Positions 1 through 10,385 of a stretch of 64,000 bases of DNA are shown here, piece after piece. Below the pieces are notes generated by a model. The model made no database searches and had not been told where the DNA came from. It was given only the letters and a program-made list of their open reading frames with translations. Source of the stretch: Sulfurimonas hydrogeniphila (GTDB lineage: Bacteria > Campylobacterota > Campylobacteria > Campylobacterales > Sulfurimonadaceae); NCBI RefSeq assembly GCF_009068765.1, contig NZ_CP035534.1:1550001-1614000 (forward strand), written 5' to 3'. Position 1 is the stretch's first letter. Each line of letters starts with the position of its first letter. The translations under genes and the position numbers were made by a program.

Positions 1-134
1 ATATCAATATCATCACAGCAAAAATCCACTCAAGCAAATACAAAGTCCGAGACAGTTTTTTAATGGAAAAACAAAACAATATATGTAATAATGTTGAAAA
101 AATCTATGAATTATTATCAGAAAATACAAAATAA
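1..134 (+). CDS. C-terminal end of a GlnD-like ACT-domain protein (partial)
   Basis: An open frame runs from the window edge to a TAA at 132-134, giving about 44 residues. It contains ITAKIHSSKYKVRD followed by SFLMEKQN, which resembles the last ACT repeat of PII uridylyltransferase (GlnD) proteins, where a strand reading roughly SAKIHT-K-R-D-F is typical. The tail NNVEKIYELLSENTK looks like the helix that closes the domain. The gene lies 9 bases upstream of glmS in the same direction, so the two may be co-transcribed. The identification rests on a short fragment; another ACT-domain protein is possible. The start and most of the protein are outside the window. Confidence 0.5.
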   Translation, partial: INIITAKIHSSKYKVRDSFLMEKQNNICNNVEKIYELLSENTK

Positions 135-143
135 AGGGTCTGC

Positions 144-1957
144 ATGTGCGGAATTGTCGGATATATAGGAAACAAAAATACAAAAGAAATTTTATTAAAC
201 GGCCTCAAAGAGCTGGAATACAGAGGTTATGATTCTGCCGGCATTGCAGTGTTGAGTAATGGAGAATTTTCCAATTTCAAATCCGTAGGCAAACTTGTCA
301 ACCTTGAAGAAAAAACAAAAGATTTTGTGACCGACAAATTTGCAGTCGGTATCGGACATACCCGCTGGGCAACACACGGCAAACCAACAGAACTCAACGC
401 CCATCCCCATACCGGAATACACTCTTATGTCGTGCATAACGGCATTATAGAAAACTATGCGGAGTTAAAAAAAGAACTCCTCAAAGAAGGTAGCATTTTT
501 TTAAGCCAGACAGATACCGAAGTGATTGTACATCAATTTGAAAAAAACCTGAAAAATACCAAAAATGCTTTTGAAGCCTTTGAAAAAACAATTTTTGAAC
601 TCAAAGGGGCTTATGCAATTCTTTTAGTCACGAAAGAAGAAAAAAATAAAATATTTTTCGCAAAAAACGGTTCTCCCATGCTTGTAGGCATCAACGAAGC
701 AAATGAAAAATATTTTGCATCCTCGGACACACCGCTTATCGGACAGTGTGGTAAAGTCAATTACTTTGAAGACGGTGATTACGGCTATGCGACACCTGAT
801 GAGCTTGTTATTTTTGACAAGAACCGTGAAAAAAAAGAACCTCATTTCATACAGCTTACAAACAACAAACTCTCCGCACAAAAAGAGGGATACCGTTTTT
901 TTATGGAAAAGGAGATATATGAACAGAGTTCTGTTGTTGCCGATACGCTTTTAGGACGTTTGAGTGATAATGCAATCATTTTTGATGAACTGGGAAAGGA
1001 TTTTTTCGAAGGTATCAACGAGATAAAACTATGTGCCTGCGGTACTTCGTACCATTCGGCCCTGACAGCCTCTTACCTGTTTGAACGCTATGCAAAAATA
1101 AAAACTTCTGTTGAAGTTGCTTCAGAGTTTCGCTACCGTTCACCTCTCATGAATGAAGATACACTCTTTGTTGTTATATCACAAAGCGGTGAGACTGCAG
1201 ATACACTTGAGACACTCAAAATGGCCAAAAAAGCAGGATTAAAAACGCTTGTTATATGTAATGTTGACAACTCTTCCATGGTCCGCATTGCCGACAAAAC
1301 GATACTCACGCGGGCAGGCATTGAAAAAGGAGTGGCTTCAACAAAAGCCTTTGCAACTCAGGTCACGGTTTTTTGGATGCTTGCTTTACATGTAGCACAA
1401 AGCAAAAAAACACTCACCAAAGCTGCAATGGCACAACATATACACCATCTGCGCAGCATTCCTGCAAGTGTAAAGGTCAGTGATACCCTGCATGAACGCA
1501 TCAAACGGTTGTCAAAACGCTACTTGCACGGACACGGTTTTTTCTTTATCGGCAGGGATGTCTTTTTTCCATTGGCCCTTGAGGGTGCTTTAAAACTCAA
1601 AGAGATCTCTTATCTCCATGCCGAAGGGTATCCAAGCGGAGAGATGAAGCACGGACCTATTGCTCTGGCCGATCCGGAACTCTTCACCATTGCCCTGCTG
1701 CCGCAGCATATGCTTTATGAAAAATCAAAAAGCAATGCTGAGGAGCTGAGTGCAAGAGATTCTACTATCTGTGCCATCAGTCCTTTGGAATTTGACAAGG
1801 CGGATGACTTCATCCAGACAAAAAACATGAACACTATATGCTGGAGTTTTTTGAAATGATGGTTGTTTTACAACTCTTATCCTTAGAAATTTCGATTCGT
1901 CTTGGAAATGATGTTGATATGCCAAGAAACCTTGCAAAAAGTGTTACGGTAGAATAG
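144..1957 (+). CDS. glmS: Glutamine-fructose-6-phosphate aminotransferase, frameshifted near the 3' end
   Basis: GlmS makes glucosamine-6-phosphate from fructose-6-phosphate and glutamine, the first step to UDP-GlcNAc for peptidoglycan and LPS. The protein begins MCGIVGYIG, with Cys2 as the N-terminal glutaminase nucleophile; the glutaminase domain covers about residues 1-220. Two SIS isomerase domains follow, with SQSGET near residue 345 and [15 protein letters not shown] near 490. The first frame stops at 1859, giving 571 residues, short for the family. From about 1815 the next frame continues with [12 protein letters not shown] and ends at 1957 with the classic GlmS tail [12 protein letters not shown]. 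One missing base, probably a C in the ATCCAGAC context near 1813-1818 (family members read Ile-Pro here), restores a 604-residue protein. Because glmS is normally essential, a sequencing or assembly error is as likely as a real mutation. Confidence 0.93.
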
Positions 1958-1974
1958 ATATTTCTTGAAATCGG

Positions 1975-2195
1975 TACTTTCTCTGCCTGCAAGCCCGCAC
2001 TGAAGTACGGGTTCCGGAATGCAGTGACTCCCGGAATCGGTACTTTAGTGCCGACTCTTTGAACTTTTTTGCCACTCTCAGCCCACCCTAAAGGATGGGT
2101 TCCGAAAAATAGTAACTCCTCGGAATCGGTACTTCAGTGCCGACTGTTGTTACTTTTTTGCCACTCTCAGCCCGCTCTGCATTGGTTCTTCAAAA
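1975..2195. repeat. Cluster of dispersed hairpin repeats
   Basis: This fills most of the 340-base gap between glmS and the next gene. At least four short palindromic units are packed together: around 1992-2015 (CCCGCACTGAAGTACGGG), 2037-2054 (CGGTACTTTAGTGCCG), 2080-2100 (CCCACCCTAAAGGATGGG) and 2126-2143 (CGGTACTTCAGTGCCG), plus a decayed unit at 2169-2190. Spacers share the phrase TTTTTTGCCACTCTCAGCCC, which recurs at other loci in the window. No coding potential is seen. Confidence 0.85.
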
Positions 2196-2306
2196 CCTCT
2201 GTTTTATCACTAAAATGTAACTTATAGACAAAAATAACATTTTTCACTTTAAATTAATTTGTTTCTGGCTAATATATTAAAAACAATCCTATTATAAGTG
2301 AACACT

Positions 2307-4154
2307 ATGCAAACAAAATCAAAACTCCTACTCTTTGTCGCTTTAATGCTTTTGGGTCTTGGCCTGGCCACTATCGTAAATGTCTCTTTAAATTTCAGGG
2401 AATACAGTATAAAAGATGCCACACAAAAAGCTACAATGGCTGCAGCTATCGTCAAAGACGGGTTGACAGCACATATGGTCAACGGTATTATGGACAAAAG
2501 AAGTTATTTCCTCAACCAAATCAGCTCCAACAATGATAAAATAAAAAACTTGTGGATTGTCCGATCTGATAAAGTCATCAAACAATACGGAAAAGGCTTT
2601 AACAGTGAAACAGTAAGAGATGCGATTGATGAAGAAGTTTTAAAAACAGGAAAGATGGTTCAAAAAATTTCAGAATCGACTGAAAACTCTATGCTTAGAA
2701 TTACTATTCCCTATAAAGCCACAGTTGCAAACGGTCCAAACTGTCTCTCCTGTCACAATGTTCAGCGAGGAGATACACTCGGAGCCATCAGTATGGAGTT
2801 TGACATTACAGATATGCGTAATGCAGGGATGTTTACCATTTTGAAAATACTTGGAATAAATCTTCTTTTCATTGTCATTGTATTACTGCTGATCAACCAT
2901 TATGTAACACCCTATATGGAGCTTTTCTCCAATATGCAAAAAGGAATAAGAAAAGCCTACAAGGGAGACTTTTCCTATGAATTTACCACAAAAGTGAAAG
3001 GTGATGCCAAAAACATTGTCGATCAGCTTAATACGCTCTTTAGAAAAATGCAAGAGACCTTTGGCGACATAAAATACAACCTTGCAACATTTATTCCCCA
3101 GGGATGTGTCTCTTCAAGTGACCCTCTTCAAGAGGCAAAAACAATCATCGGAGAACTCTCAGATATATATAAATTTAAAAAGACGATTGAGCATGATCTT
3201 ACAAAAGAGATAGTCTATCAAAGAATTGTAGATGTACTGAGTAATAAATATGAACTTTCGCATTTTGCATTTTATGAAATAGATACACTCAAGGCTGTAA
3301 GAAAGCTTATTTACATCTCCAACGGCAAAAGTGTCTGCAATGACAAAGTGGATGAAGATGCATCATTATGCAGAGCACACAGAACAAATACGGCAGTAAT
3401 CTCAAGTGAATTTGTCAATTTATGCCGAGAATGCAGTTGTGAAGGATTGGAATATATATGTATTCCTTTTACCATTAATGATGAAAACTCTCTTGTCATT
3501 TCTATTACAACCAAAGAAAAAAATGAATTAAACAGAGTCAATAGTTTTATTAAAAGTATTGAAAACTATCTTGAAGCGGCTAAACCGGTTATAGAGAGTA
3601 AAATTTTAATGTCCAAACTCCGTGACACCTCTCTCAGAGACGCAATGACAGGACTTTATAACAGAAGATTTCTCGAAGAATTTATAGACACTTTTGCAAA
3701 TCAGGCAAAACGGGACAATACAACATACAGTGTTTTAATGCTTGATGTTGATTTCTTTAAAAAAGTCAATGACACCTACGGGCATGATGTAGGAGACAAA
3801 GTCATTGCCAAAATAGGAGAAGTACTCCGCAGCAGTATCAGAGAATCAGACCTGGCAATTCGATACGGAGGAGAAGAGTTTGTTGTCCTGCTGCACAATG
3901 CCACAGATGAAGGAACAAAAATGATTGCTTCAAAAATTCACTCTGAATTTTCAAAACTTGTTTTTGATGTCGGCAACGGAAAAACCATACAAAAAACCAT
4001 GAGTATAGGTATATCCAAGTTTCCCAAAGACGGTGATACTATTTGGAAATGTATCAAATACGCAGATACTGCTTTGTATGTGGCAAAAACGACAGGAAGA
4101 AATAAAATTGTTGAGTATAAACCGGAGATGTCAGAGGATGAGCACTTACGATAA
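2307..4154 (+). CDS. Membrane diguanylate cyclase with periplasmic c-haem sensor domain
   Basis: Predicted to make c-di-GMP from GTP in response to a periplasmic signal. An N-terminal membrane segment (about residues 5-28) is followed by a periplasmic domain containing CLSCH (C146-x-x-C149-H150), a c-type haem motif in the setting of the Tll0287-like (DUF3365) sensor family. A second membrane segment lies near 180-200, then a linker and a GAF-like region rich in cysteine (CRECSC near residue 375). The C-terminal GGDEF domain reads GGEEF at 521-525 and keeps the inhibitory I-site RESD five residues before it, so it should be an active, feedback-inhibited cyclase. An in-frame GTG at 2298 is an alternative start; ATG 2307 is preferred because it places the hydrophobic segment at the very N-terminus. 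It converges on mrp across a shared terminator. Confidence 0.88.
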   Translation: MQTKSKLLLFVALMLLGLGLATIVNVSLNFREYSIKDATQKATMAAAIVKDGLTAHMVNGIMDKRSYFLNQISSNNDKIKNLWIVRSDKVIKQYGKGFNSETVRDAIDEEVLKTGKMVQKISESTENSMLRITIPYKATVANGPNCLSCHNVQRGDTLGAISMEFDITDMRNAGMFTILKILGINLLFIVIVLLLINHYVTPYMELFSNMQKGIRKAYKGDFSYEFTTKVKGDAKNIVDQLNTLFRKMQETFGDIKYNLATFIPQGCVSSSDPLQEAKTIIGELSDIYKFKKTIEHDLTKEIVYQRIVDVLSNKYELSHFAFYEIDTLKAVRKLIYISNGKSVCNDKVDEDASLCRAHRTNTAVISSEFVNLCRECSCEGLEYICIPFTINDENSLVISITTKEKNELNRVNSFIKSIENYLEAAKPVIESKILMSKLRDTSLRDAMTGLYNRRFLEEFIDTFANQAKRDNTTYSVLMLDVDFFKKVNDTYGHDVGDKVIAKIGEVLRSSIRESDLAIRYGGEEFVVLLHNATDEGTKMIASKIHSEFSKLVFDVGNGKTIQKTMSIGISKFPKDGDTIWKCIKYADTALYVAKTTGRNKIVEYKPEMSEDEHLR

Positions 4155-4173
4155 ACAGATATAGAGGAAGCTT

Positions 4174-4196
4174 AAGCAACGCAAAAAGCGTTGCTT
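4174..4196. terminator. Bidirectional intrinsic terminator between the cyclase gene and mrp
   Basis: The inverted repeat AAGCAACGC / GCGTTGCTT with a short A-rich loop is followed by TGTTT on the plus strand and preceded by an A-containing run that reads as T on the minus strand. It lies between two convergent genes, so it probably ends both transcripts. Confidence 0.75.
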
Positions 4197-4208
4197 GTTT
4201 ATAAGTTT

Positions 4209-5366
4209 TTAGCTACAGCCGCATCCGCCGCCGCTTTGCTCTTTAGGTGCAGAAGCAGCACCTGTTGAACATGCACTTACACCCGGTGGTGTTGTCGGCT
4301 GAACAGACTGATTGTCCACTCCGCCGTTTGCATTGATCTCTTCAATTGTACTCCAGATAGATTCAGCAGCTTTCATATAACGTTTTGCTGTTTCTGATGA
4401 CGGGTCTGCAAAAATAATTGGTTTTCCTTCATCTCCACCGGTACGGATAGCCGGCTCAATTGGGATTTCGGCAATTATTTTCGTATCAAACTCATCCGCC
4501 ATTGGCTGAGATGTGCCTTTTCCAAAAATATCATACTCAACACCGGTATCAGGTGCAATAAATCCGCTCATATTTTCAACAATTCCGGCTATAGGAATGT
4601 TTAATTTTCTAAACATATCAAGTGAACGGCGTGAATCATCAAGTGAAACAGACTGTGGTGTTGTTACAGTCAGACCCGCAGTTACAGGCACAGCCTGTGC
4701 AAGTGAAAGCTGTGCATCACCTGTTCCAGGTGGCATATCAATCACTAAAACATCCAGTTCTGACCATAAAATATCACGTAAGAACTGCTCTATCGCTTTC
4801 ATAATCATAGCACCACGCCAGATTAACGACTGCCCTTCTTCCATGAGTGAGCCCATAGACATAACTTCAATACCGTATGCTTTCATCGGAAGCACTTTAT
4901 TTCCGGTTACTTCCGGTTTTTGATCAGAAATACCTAACATACGAGGGATATTCGGACCATAAATGTCAGCATCCAAAAGACCTACTTTTTTGCCTTGTTG
5001 CGCAAGTGCAATTGCAATATTTACAGCAGTAGTTGATTTTCCGACACCGCCTTTACCTGAACTCACCATCAAAAAGTTTTTGATTTGCGGTGCGATGTTT
5101 TTGCCTTGAGACGAACTTTCTTTTGGCATTTGCGGTGCTTTTATATTTACAGTAACATTTTCTGCCCCTGCTGATTTTAAAGCTTCTGTAGCTTCATCTT
5201 TAATTTGTTGTGCTACTTCCGGAGCTGATGATGTAATTTCAACAGTGAAACTTACATCATTTCCGTTTATTGCTATATCTTTTACAAAACCAAATGTTAC
5301 GATATCTTTGGTAAATCCTGGATACATAACTTTTGAGAGTGCCGATTTTACAATTTCTTCAGTCAT
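4209..5366 (-). CDS. mrp: Mrp/ApbC-type iron-sulfur cluster carrier ATPase
   Basis: A P-loop ATPase of the Mrp/NBP35 family that binds and delivers Fe-S clusters in the cytosol. Residues 1-80 form a MIP18-like (DUF59) domain. The deviant Walker A GKGGVGKS is at 104-111, followed by LLDADIYGPN (Walker A') and VIDMPPGTGDAQL typical of Mrp. Family members use a CxxC pair near the C-terminal part of the ATPase domain to bind the cluster; I do not see a clear CxxC there, but the protein has a Gly-rich tail ending GGGCGCS with a CxC pair. The gene is separated from thiC upstream by a copy of the dispersed hairpin repeat. ThiC is itself an Fe-S enzyme, so the neighbourhood is functionally consistent. 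Confidence 0.92.
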   Translation of the reverse strand: MTEEIVKSALSKVMYPGFTKDIVTFGFVKDIAINGNDVSFTVEITSSAPEVAQQIKDEATEALKSAGAENVTVNIKAPQMPKESSSQGKNIAPQIKNFLMVSSGKGGVGKSTTAVNIAIALAQQGKKVGLLDADIYGPNIPRMLGISDQKPEVTGNKVLPMKAYGIEVMSMGSLMEEGQSLIWRGAMIMKAIEQFLRDILWSELDVLVIDMPPGTGDAQLSLAQAVPVTAGLTVTTPQSVSLDDSRRSLDMFRKLNIPIAGIVENMSGFIAPDTGVEYDIFGKGTSQPMADEFDTKIIAEIPIEPAIRTGGDEGKPIIFADPSSETAKRYMKAAESIWSTIEEINANGGVDNQSVQPTTPPGVSACSTGAASAPKEQSGGGCGCS

Positions 5367-5388
5367 TCGTTTTCCTTTAATTTATTTA

Positions 5389-5500
5389 ACTTTTTTGCCA
5401 TTCTCAGCCCGCACTAGAGTGCGGATTCCCAAAGAGTCGCTTAACTTATTGGCATTGACCCTAAAGGATAGTTCCGACTATTTAAACTTTTTGACAATTT
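5389..5500. repeat. Dispersed hairpin repeat copy
   Basis: This lies between thiC and mrp. It contains the hairpin CCCGCACTAGAGTGCGG at 5408-5424, flanked by the family phrase TTTTTTGCCATTCTCAG, and the outer conserved phrase TTAACTTATTGGCATTGAC at 5441-5459, then a weaker unit. The outer phrase recurs in the copies at 10.9 kb and 40.0 kb. Confidence 0.8.
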
Positions 5501-5576
5501 TTGCTTTAAAAGTGTACTATATCTAAATAAGATAAATATTGTCTTGTTTAAAATCAATTTCTTTTTAAGCCAGACT

Positions 5577-6980
<1,404 letters not shown>

Positions 6981-7157
6981 TTACTCCTCAATATTATATT
7001 TTCATTCTTTATATATGATGGAAATATAATCAAATAAAGTTAATCTAACATAAAGTGAAACAATTGATGAGATTATTTATGTAAGTGCTTAGTCAAAAAA
7101 TGTGAACATAAAAATGACAAATTTACACATTCAAGATAAAAAAAAGCTTTCTATGTG

Positions 7158-7163
7158 TATAAT
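7158..7163 (+). promoter_or_regulatory. Predicted sigma-70 -10 box of the ispDF operon
   Basis: TATAAT lies 33 bases upstream of the ispDF start and follows the T-rich, A-rich stretch usual for epsilonproteobacterial promoters, which often lack a clear -35 box. A ribosome binding site TAGGAG follows at about 7185-7190. Confidence 0.5.
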
Positions 7164-7195
7164 TTCGTAACACTTTTATATATGTAGGAGACTAT

Positions 7196-8320
7196 TTGTC
7201 TGATTTAACGCTTGTACTATTGTCAGCCGGTAGTTCTAGTCGCTTTGACACCTCTGTAAAAAAACAGTGGTTGCGGATACAGCACAAACCTTTATGGCAG
7301 TTTGTAGCAGACAGGTTTGCTCACAGCGGGCTTTTTTCAAAAATTATTATTGTTTCATCCGAAGAAGATATTGCCTTTATGCAAAACTATGCCGATTACT
7401 CTTTTGTAAAAGGAGGCAGTTCCAGACAAGACTCTTTGCAAAATGCCTTACTACATGTAAAGAGTGAATATGTTCTTGTCAGTGATATAGCAAGAGCCTG
7501 TATCAGCGAAGATTTGCTTCAAAGAATACTTGCGCAAAAAGAAGAAGCTGACTGTATCGTTCCTTTTTTACCTGTAACAGACACCATAGTATATGAAAAT
7601 ACGACAATAGACAGAGACAAAGTCAAAAAAATCCAAACACCCCAACTCTCCCGCACTAAAATACTTCAAAAAGCCCTGCAGACACCTACTGAATTTACAG
7701 ATGAGAGCAGTGCCATTGTTGCCTACGGAGGAACCCGCACCTTTGTTGCAGGGGATGAAGATGCCTGCAAGATAACTTTTACCCATGATTTAAACAGGCT
7801 TCCCTGCCTCGAAGCACCATCAAGTGACATTTTAAGCGGCAACGGTTTTGATGTCCATGCTTTTGACGAAAAAGGAAAAATGTTTCTTGGTGGTGTAGAG
7901 ATAGATGCTGATTACGGATTTAAAGCCCACAGTGACGGAGACGTTGCTCTGCACGCACTTATAGACGCCCTTTTAGGGGCTGCAGGCATGGGTGATATAG
8001 GCATGCTTTTTCCGGACAACAACAGTGCCTATAAAGATATAGATTCAAAAGAACTGTTACGAACAGTCGTGACAAAAATCTATAGCTACGGTTTTGAAAT
8101 TGTCAATGCAGACATTACAATAGCCGCACAAAAACCAAGACTTGCAAACTATAAAGATGCAATGAGAAAAACTATTGCAGAAATACTTAAAATCGACAAA
8201 GCAAGAGTCAATGTCAAAGCAACAACCACAGAAAAACTTGGTTTTATAGGCAGAAGTGAAGGTGTTGGAGTCATTGCCAATGCAAATTTAAAATATTTTA
8301 ACTGGAAGATAATAGGATAA
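7196..8320 (+). CDS. ispDF: Bifunctional IspD/IspF enzyme of the MEP isoprenoid pathway
   Basis: This fuses MEP cytidylyltransferase (IspD, about residues 1-205) and MECDP synthase (IspF, about 212-374), as is characteristic of Campylobacterota. IspD shows the nucleotide-binding segment LLSAGSSSRF and the KKQW that replaces the usual PKQ. IspF shows the metal-binding pair D219-x-H221 in GFDVHAF, then KAHSDGDVALHALIDALLG and the MGDIGMLFPD loop. The chosen start is TTG 7196, preceded by TAGGAG at suitable spacing; no better ATG is in frame nearby. It heads a four-gene block in the same order as in Campylobacter (ispDF, HP1021-type regulator, sulfurylase-like, pgpA). The regulator begins one base after the stop. 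Confidence 0.96.
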   Translation: MSDLTLVLLSAGSSSRFDTSVKKQWLRIQHKPLWQFVADRFAHSGLFSKIIIVSSEEDIAFMQNYADYSFVKGGSSRQDSLQNALLHVKSEYVLVSDIARACISEDLLQRILAQKEEADCIVPFLPVTDTIVYENTTIDRDKVKKIQTPQLSRTKILQKALQTPTEFTDESSAIVAYGGTRTFVAGDEDACKITFTHDLNRLPCLEAPSSDILSGNGFDVHAFDEKGKMFLGGVEIDADYGFKAHSDGDVALHALIDALLGAAGMGDIGMLFPDNNSAYKDIDSKELLRTVVTKIYSYGFEIVNADITIAAQKPRLANYKDAMRKTIAEILKIDKARVNVKATTTEKLGFIGRSEGVGVIANANLKYFNWKIIG

Positions 8321-8321
8321 C

Positions 8322-9209
8322 ATGAAGATATTAATTATAGAAAATGAAGTGTATTTAGCCCAGAGTATTGCAACAAAACTAGGTGAACTTGGTCACACAT
8401 GTGAAATGTGTACATCCACCAGAGATGCCATCGGGAGTAACAACTATGATGTTGTTTTACTCTCGACAAACATCAACGGACAGGATTTTAACCCGCTTAT
8501 AGAAACATTTAAGAACTCTATCGTTATTTTAATGGTTTCCTACATTAGCAATGACACGGTTTCAAAACCACTGAGTGCCGGGGCAAAGGACTATATCCTC
8601 AAACCTTTCATGATTGAAGAGCTTGTACGGAAAATTGACCATTATCAGGATTATGAAAAACTCAAAAAACGCACTGAAGCCTATGAAAAATATCTTGCAC
8701 ACACATTTTCCAATACAAAACATGAACAGAATTTGGATGAAATTGAGTTGCCGCTTTTCGTATCATCCAATTTTCAAAAATATGCGGATGCATTCGCCTT
8801 TGAATATGCCCAAAAGAAAAATCTTCCCATACATTTTTTATCATTAAGTGATTCAAAAGCATTAAATGAGATAGCTTCGCTGCCACAAAATTCAATTATA
8901 TATATCATTGATTATCAGGCACTCAAAAAAAGTGATAAAAAACGTTTTTGTGACCTGATACAGGGGAAAAAAGCCATTATCGCCAGCAGCGATAAAATTG
9001 AGGAAGTCGCCTACCCTGTTATAGAGATAAAAAGCGACAGCAATGTTTTTGACAAAGGAGAAATCCTGCCAATAGAAGATTATGTCAAATTTATTGTTTT
9101 AAACTATCAAGACAAATATCCGGATACAGAATTGTCAAAAAAACTTGGGATAAGCCGCAAAAGTTTATGGGAAAAAAGAAAAAAATATGACATCATCAAG
9201 AAAAAATAA
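8322..9209 (+). CDS. Atypical orphan response regulator of the HP1021/Cj1608 family
   Basis: The protein has 295 residues, matching the HP1021 (Helicobacter) and Cj1608 (Campylobacter) family, which act as master regulators of replication initiation and oxidative or metabolic responses. The N-terminal receiver fold is recognisable, but the phosphoacceptor Asp is Ser48 (DVVLLSTN) and the acidic pocket reads IIENE, so it is probably not phosphorylated; the conserved Lys is present in YILKPF. The C-terminal end, roughly residues 265-295 (LSKKLGISRKSLWEKRKKY), is a Fis-like helix-turn-helix. The position directly after ispDF is the same as in Helicobacter and Campylobacter, which supports orthology. 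It overlaps the next gene by 23 bases, indicating one transcript. Confidence 0.85.
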   Translation: MKILIIENEVYLAQSIATKLGELGHTCEMCTSTRDAIGSNNYDVVLLSTNINGQDFNPLIETFKNSIVILMVSYISNDTVSKPLSAGAKDYILKPFMIEELVRKIDHYQDYEKLKKRTEAYEKYLAHTFSNTKHEQNLDEIELPLFVSSNFQKYADAFAFEYAQKKNLPIHFLSLSDSKALNEIASLPQNSIIYIIDYQALKKSDKKRFCDLIQGKKAIIASSDKIEEVAYPVIEIKSDSNVFDKGEILPIEDYVKFIVLNYQDKYPDTELSKKLGISRKSLWEKRKKYDIIKKK

Positions 9210-10377
9210 AACAATTTATATAGACAAAGAGGCTGCTTCTGTTCTTGAACTCGTTACAGAAGGCCTTTTGGCCCCTGTAACAAAACTTATGAATGAACAG
9301 GAATCCAAGGAAGTCCTGCAAACCGGTCTTGTAAACGGTCAGTCTTTTCCCTTCCCTTTTATATTGGCTCCTTCGGGCAAAAAAAATGAAAAAATCATTC
9401 CTACCTTGGAGCCGGGCGAAGAAGTTACTATTATCTGCAATGGTAAAGAGTTTGCTGTGCTGTGTGTCGAAGAAACTTTTCAAATTAATCCCAAGGAACG
9501 GGTAAAGCACATCTATGGCACTGATGACCTCACCCATCCGGGTGTCATGGCCACCATTAAAAGAATAGGCACCTGGGCACTTAGCGGTAACTATACCATT
9601 CTCAGTAAAACAAAACACAAGAACAAAATAAAAATCCAAAAAGCAAAAGAACTCATAGGAGCAAAACACACCTCCTCTTTGATGATGGGAGTCAACCCGC
9701 TTCACCGTGCCCATGAAAGGCTGATTCGCCAAACACTTGAAAGTACCGATCTGCTTGTTATATTTTTACTCAAACCTTATGACAATGCAAATTTAAAGTA
9801 TGAAGTACGGAAAGAAGCATTAGAATATTTTATCAATAATTTTCTTCCTAAAAACCGGGTAATTATTATTCCTCTTGAAAACAGCTATATCTTTGCAGGC
9901 TACAATGAAATTATTGTCGATGCAATTGTCGCAAAAAACTATGGCTGCGACAGACTGACCATTGGCCGTAATCATGCCGGTTTAGGCATGTTTTATGACT
10001 GTAATTCAAACAAATCGATCATAGACAAAGTTACAGGCATAGATATCGAGATTACCGTTGCAAGTGAGTATGTGTACTGTGATGAGTGCAAAACGCTTGT
10101 GAGCAAAAACACCTGTCCTCACGGACAGCATCATCAGATCTCTTACCATGCGGACTCAATTTTGGCACTTTTGGAGGCAGGACTTTTACCTCCTGCTGTT
10201 CTTATACGGAAAGAAATTTCATCATTTTTACTTTCTAAACTCTTTCCGAACAGGTTTAAAAATCTTGAAAAACTCTATTATGACACTTTTCCGGTAAAAG
10301 GTTTGCTTGAAGAACATACAGAAAAAGATTTTTATCTTGAGTTAATGAAACTCTATCAAACAACATCACTGACATAA
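9187..10377 (+). CDS. ATP-sulfurylase-like nucleotidyltransferase (Cj1609-type)
   Basis: The fold order is that of sulfate adenylyltransferase: a PUA-like N-terminal domain (about 1-145), then the nucleotidyltransferase domain with NPLHRAHE (170-177) and TIGRNHAGLG near 265, and the zinc-type Cys set YCDECKTLVSKNTCPHG found in bacterial Sat. However, the sulfate-binding motif QxRN reads MGVN (167-170), GRDHAG reads GRNHAG, and the usual C-terminal SGT-x-(V/I)R signature is not recognisable. It may therefore not act on sulfate, although it is the syntenic equivalent of Campylobacter Cj1609, itself annotated as sulfate adenylyltransferase. The start ATG 9187 lies inside the preceding regulator gene. 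The precise reaction is unknown. Confidence 0.75.
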   Translation: MTSSRKNKTIYIDKEAASVLELVTEGLLAPVTKLMNEQESKEVLQTGLVNGQSFPFPFILAPSGKKNEKIIPTLEPGEEVTIICNGKEFAVLCVEETFQINPKERVKHIYGTDDLTHPGVMATIKRIGTWALSGNYTILSKTKHKNKIKIQKAKELIGAKHTSSLMMGVNPLHRAHERLIRQTLESTDLLVIFLLKPYDNANLKYEVRKEALEYFINNFLPKNRVIIIPLENSYIFAGYNEIIVDAIVAKNYGCDRLTIGRNHAGLGMFYDCNSNKSIIDKVTGIDIEITVASEYVYCDECKTLVSKNTCPHGQHHQISYHADSILALLEAGLLPPAVLIRKEISSFLLSKLFPNRFKNLEKLYYDTFPVKGLLEEHTEKDFYLELMKLYQTTSLT

Positions 10378-10385
10378 GGAAAACA

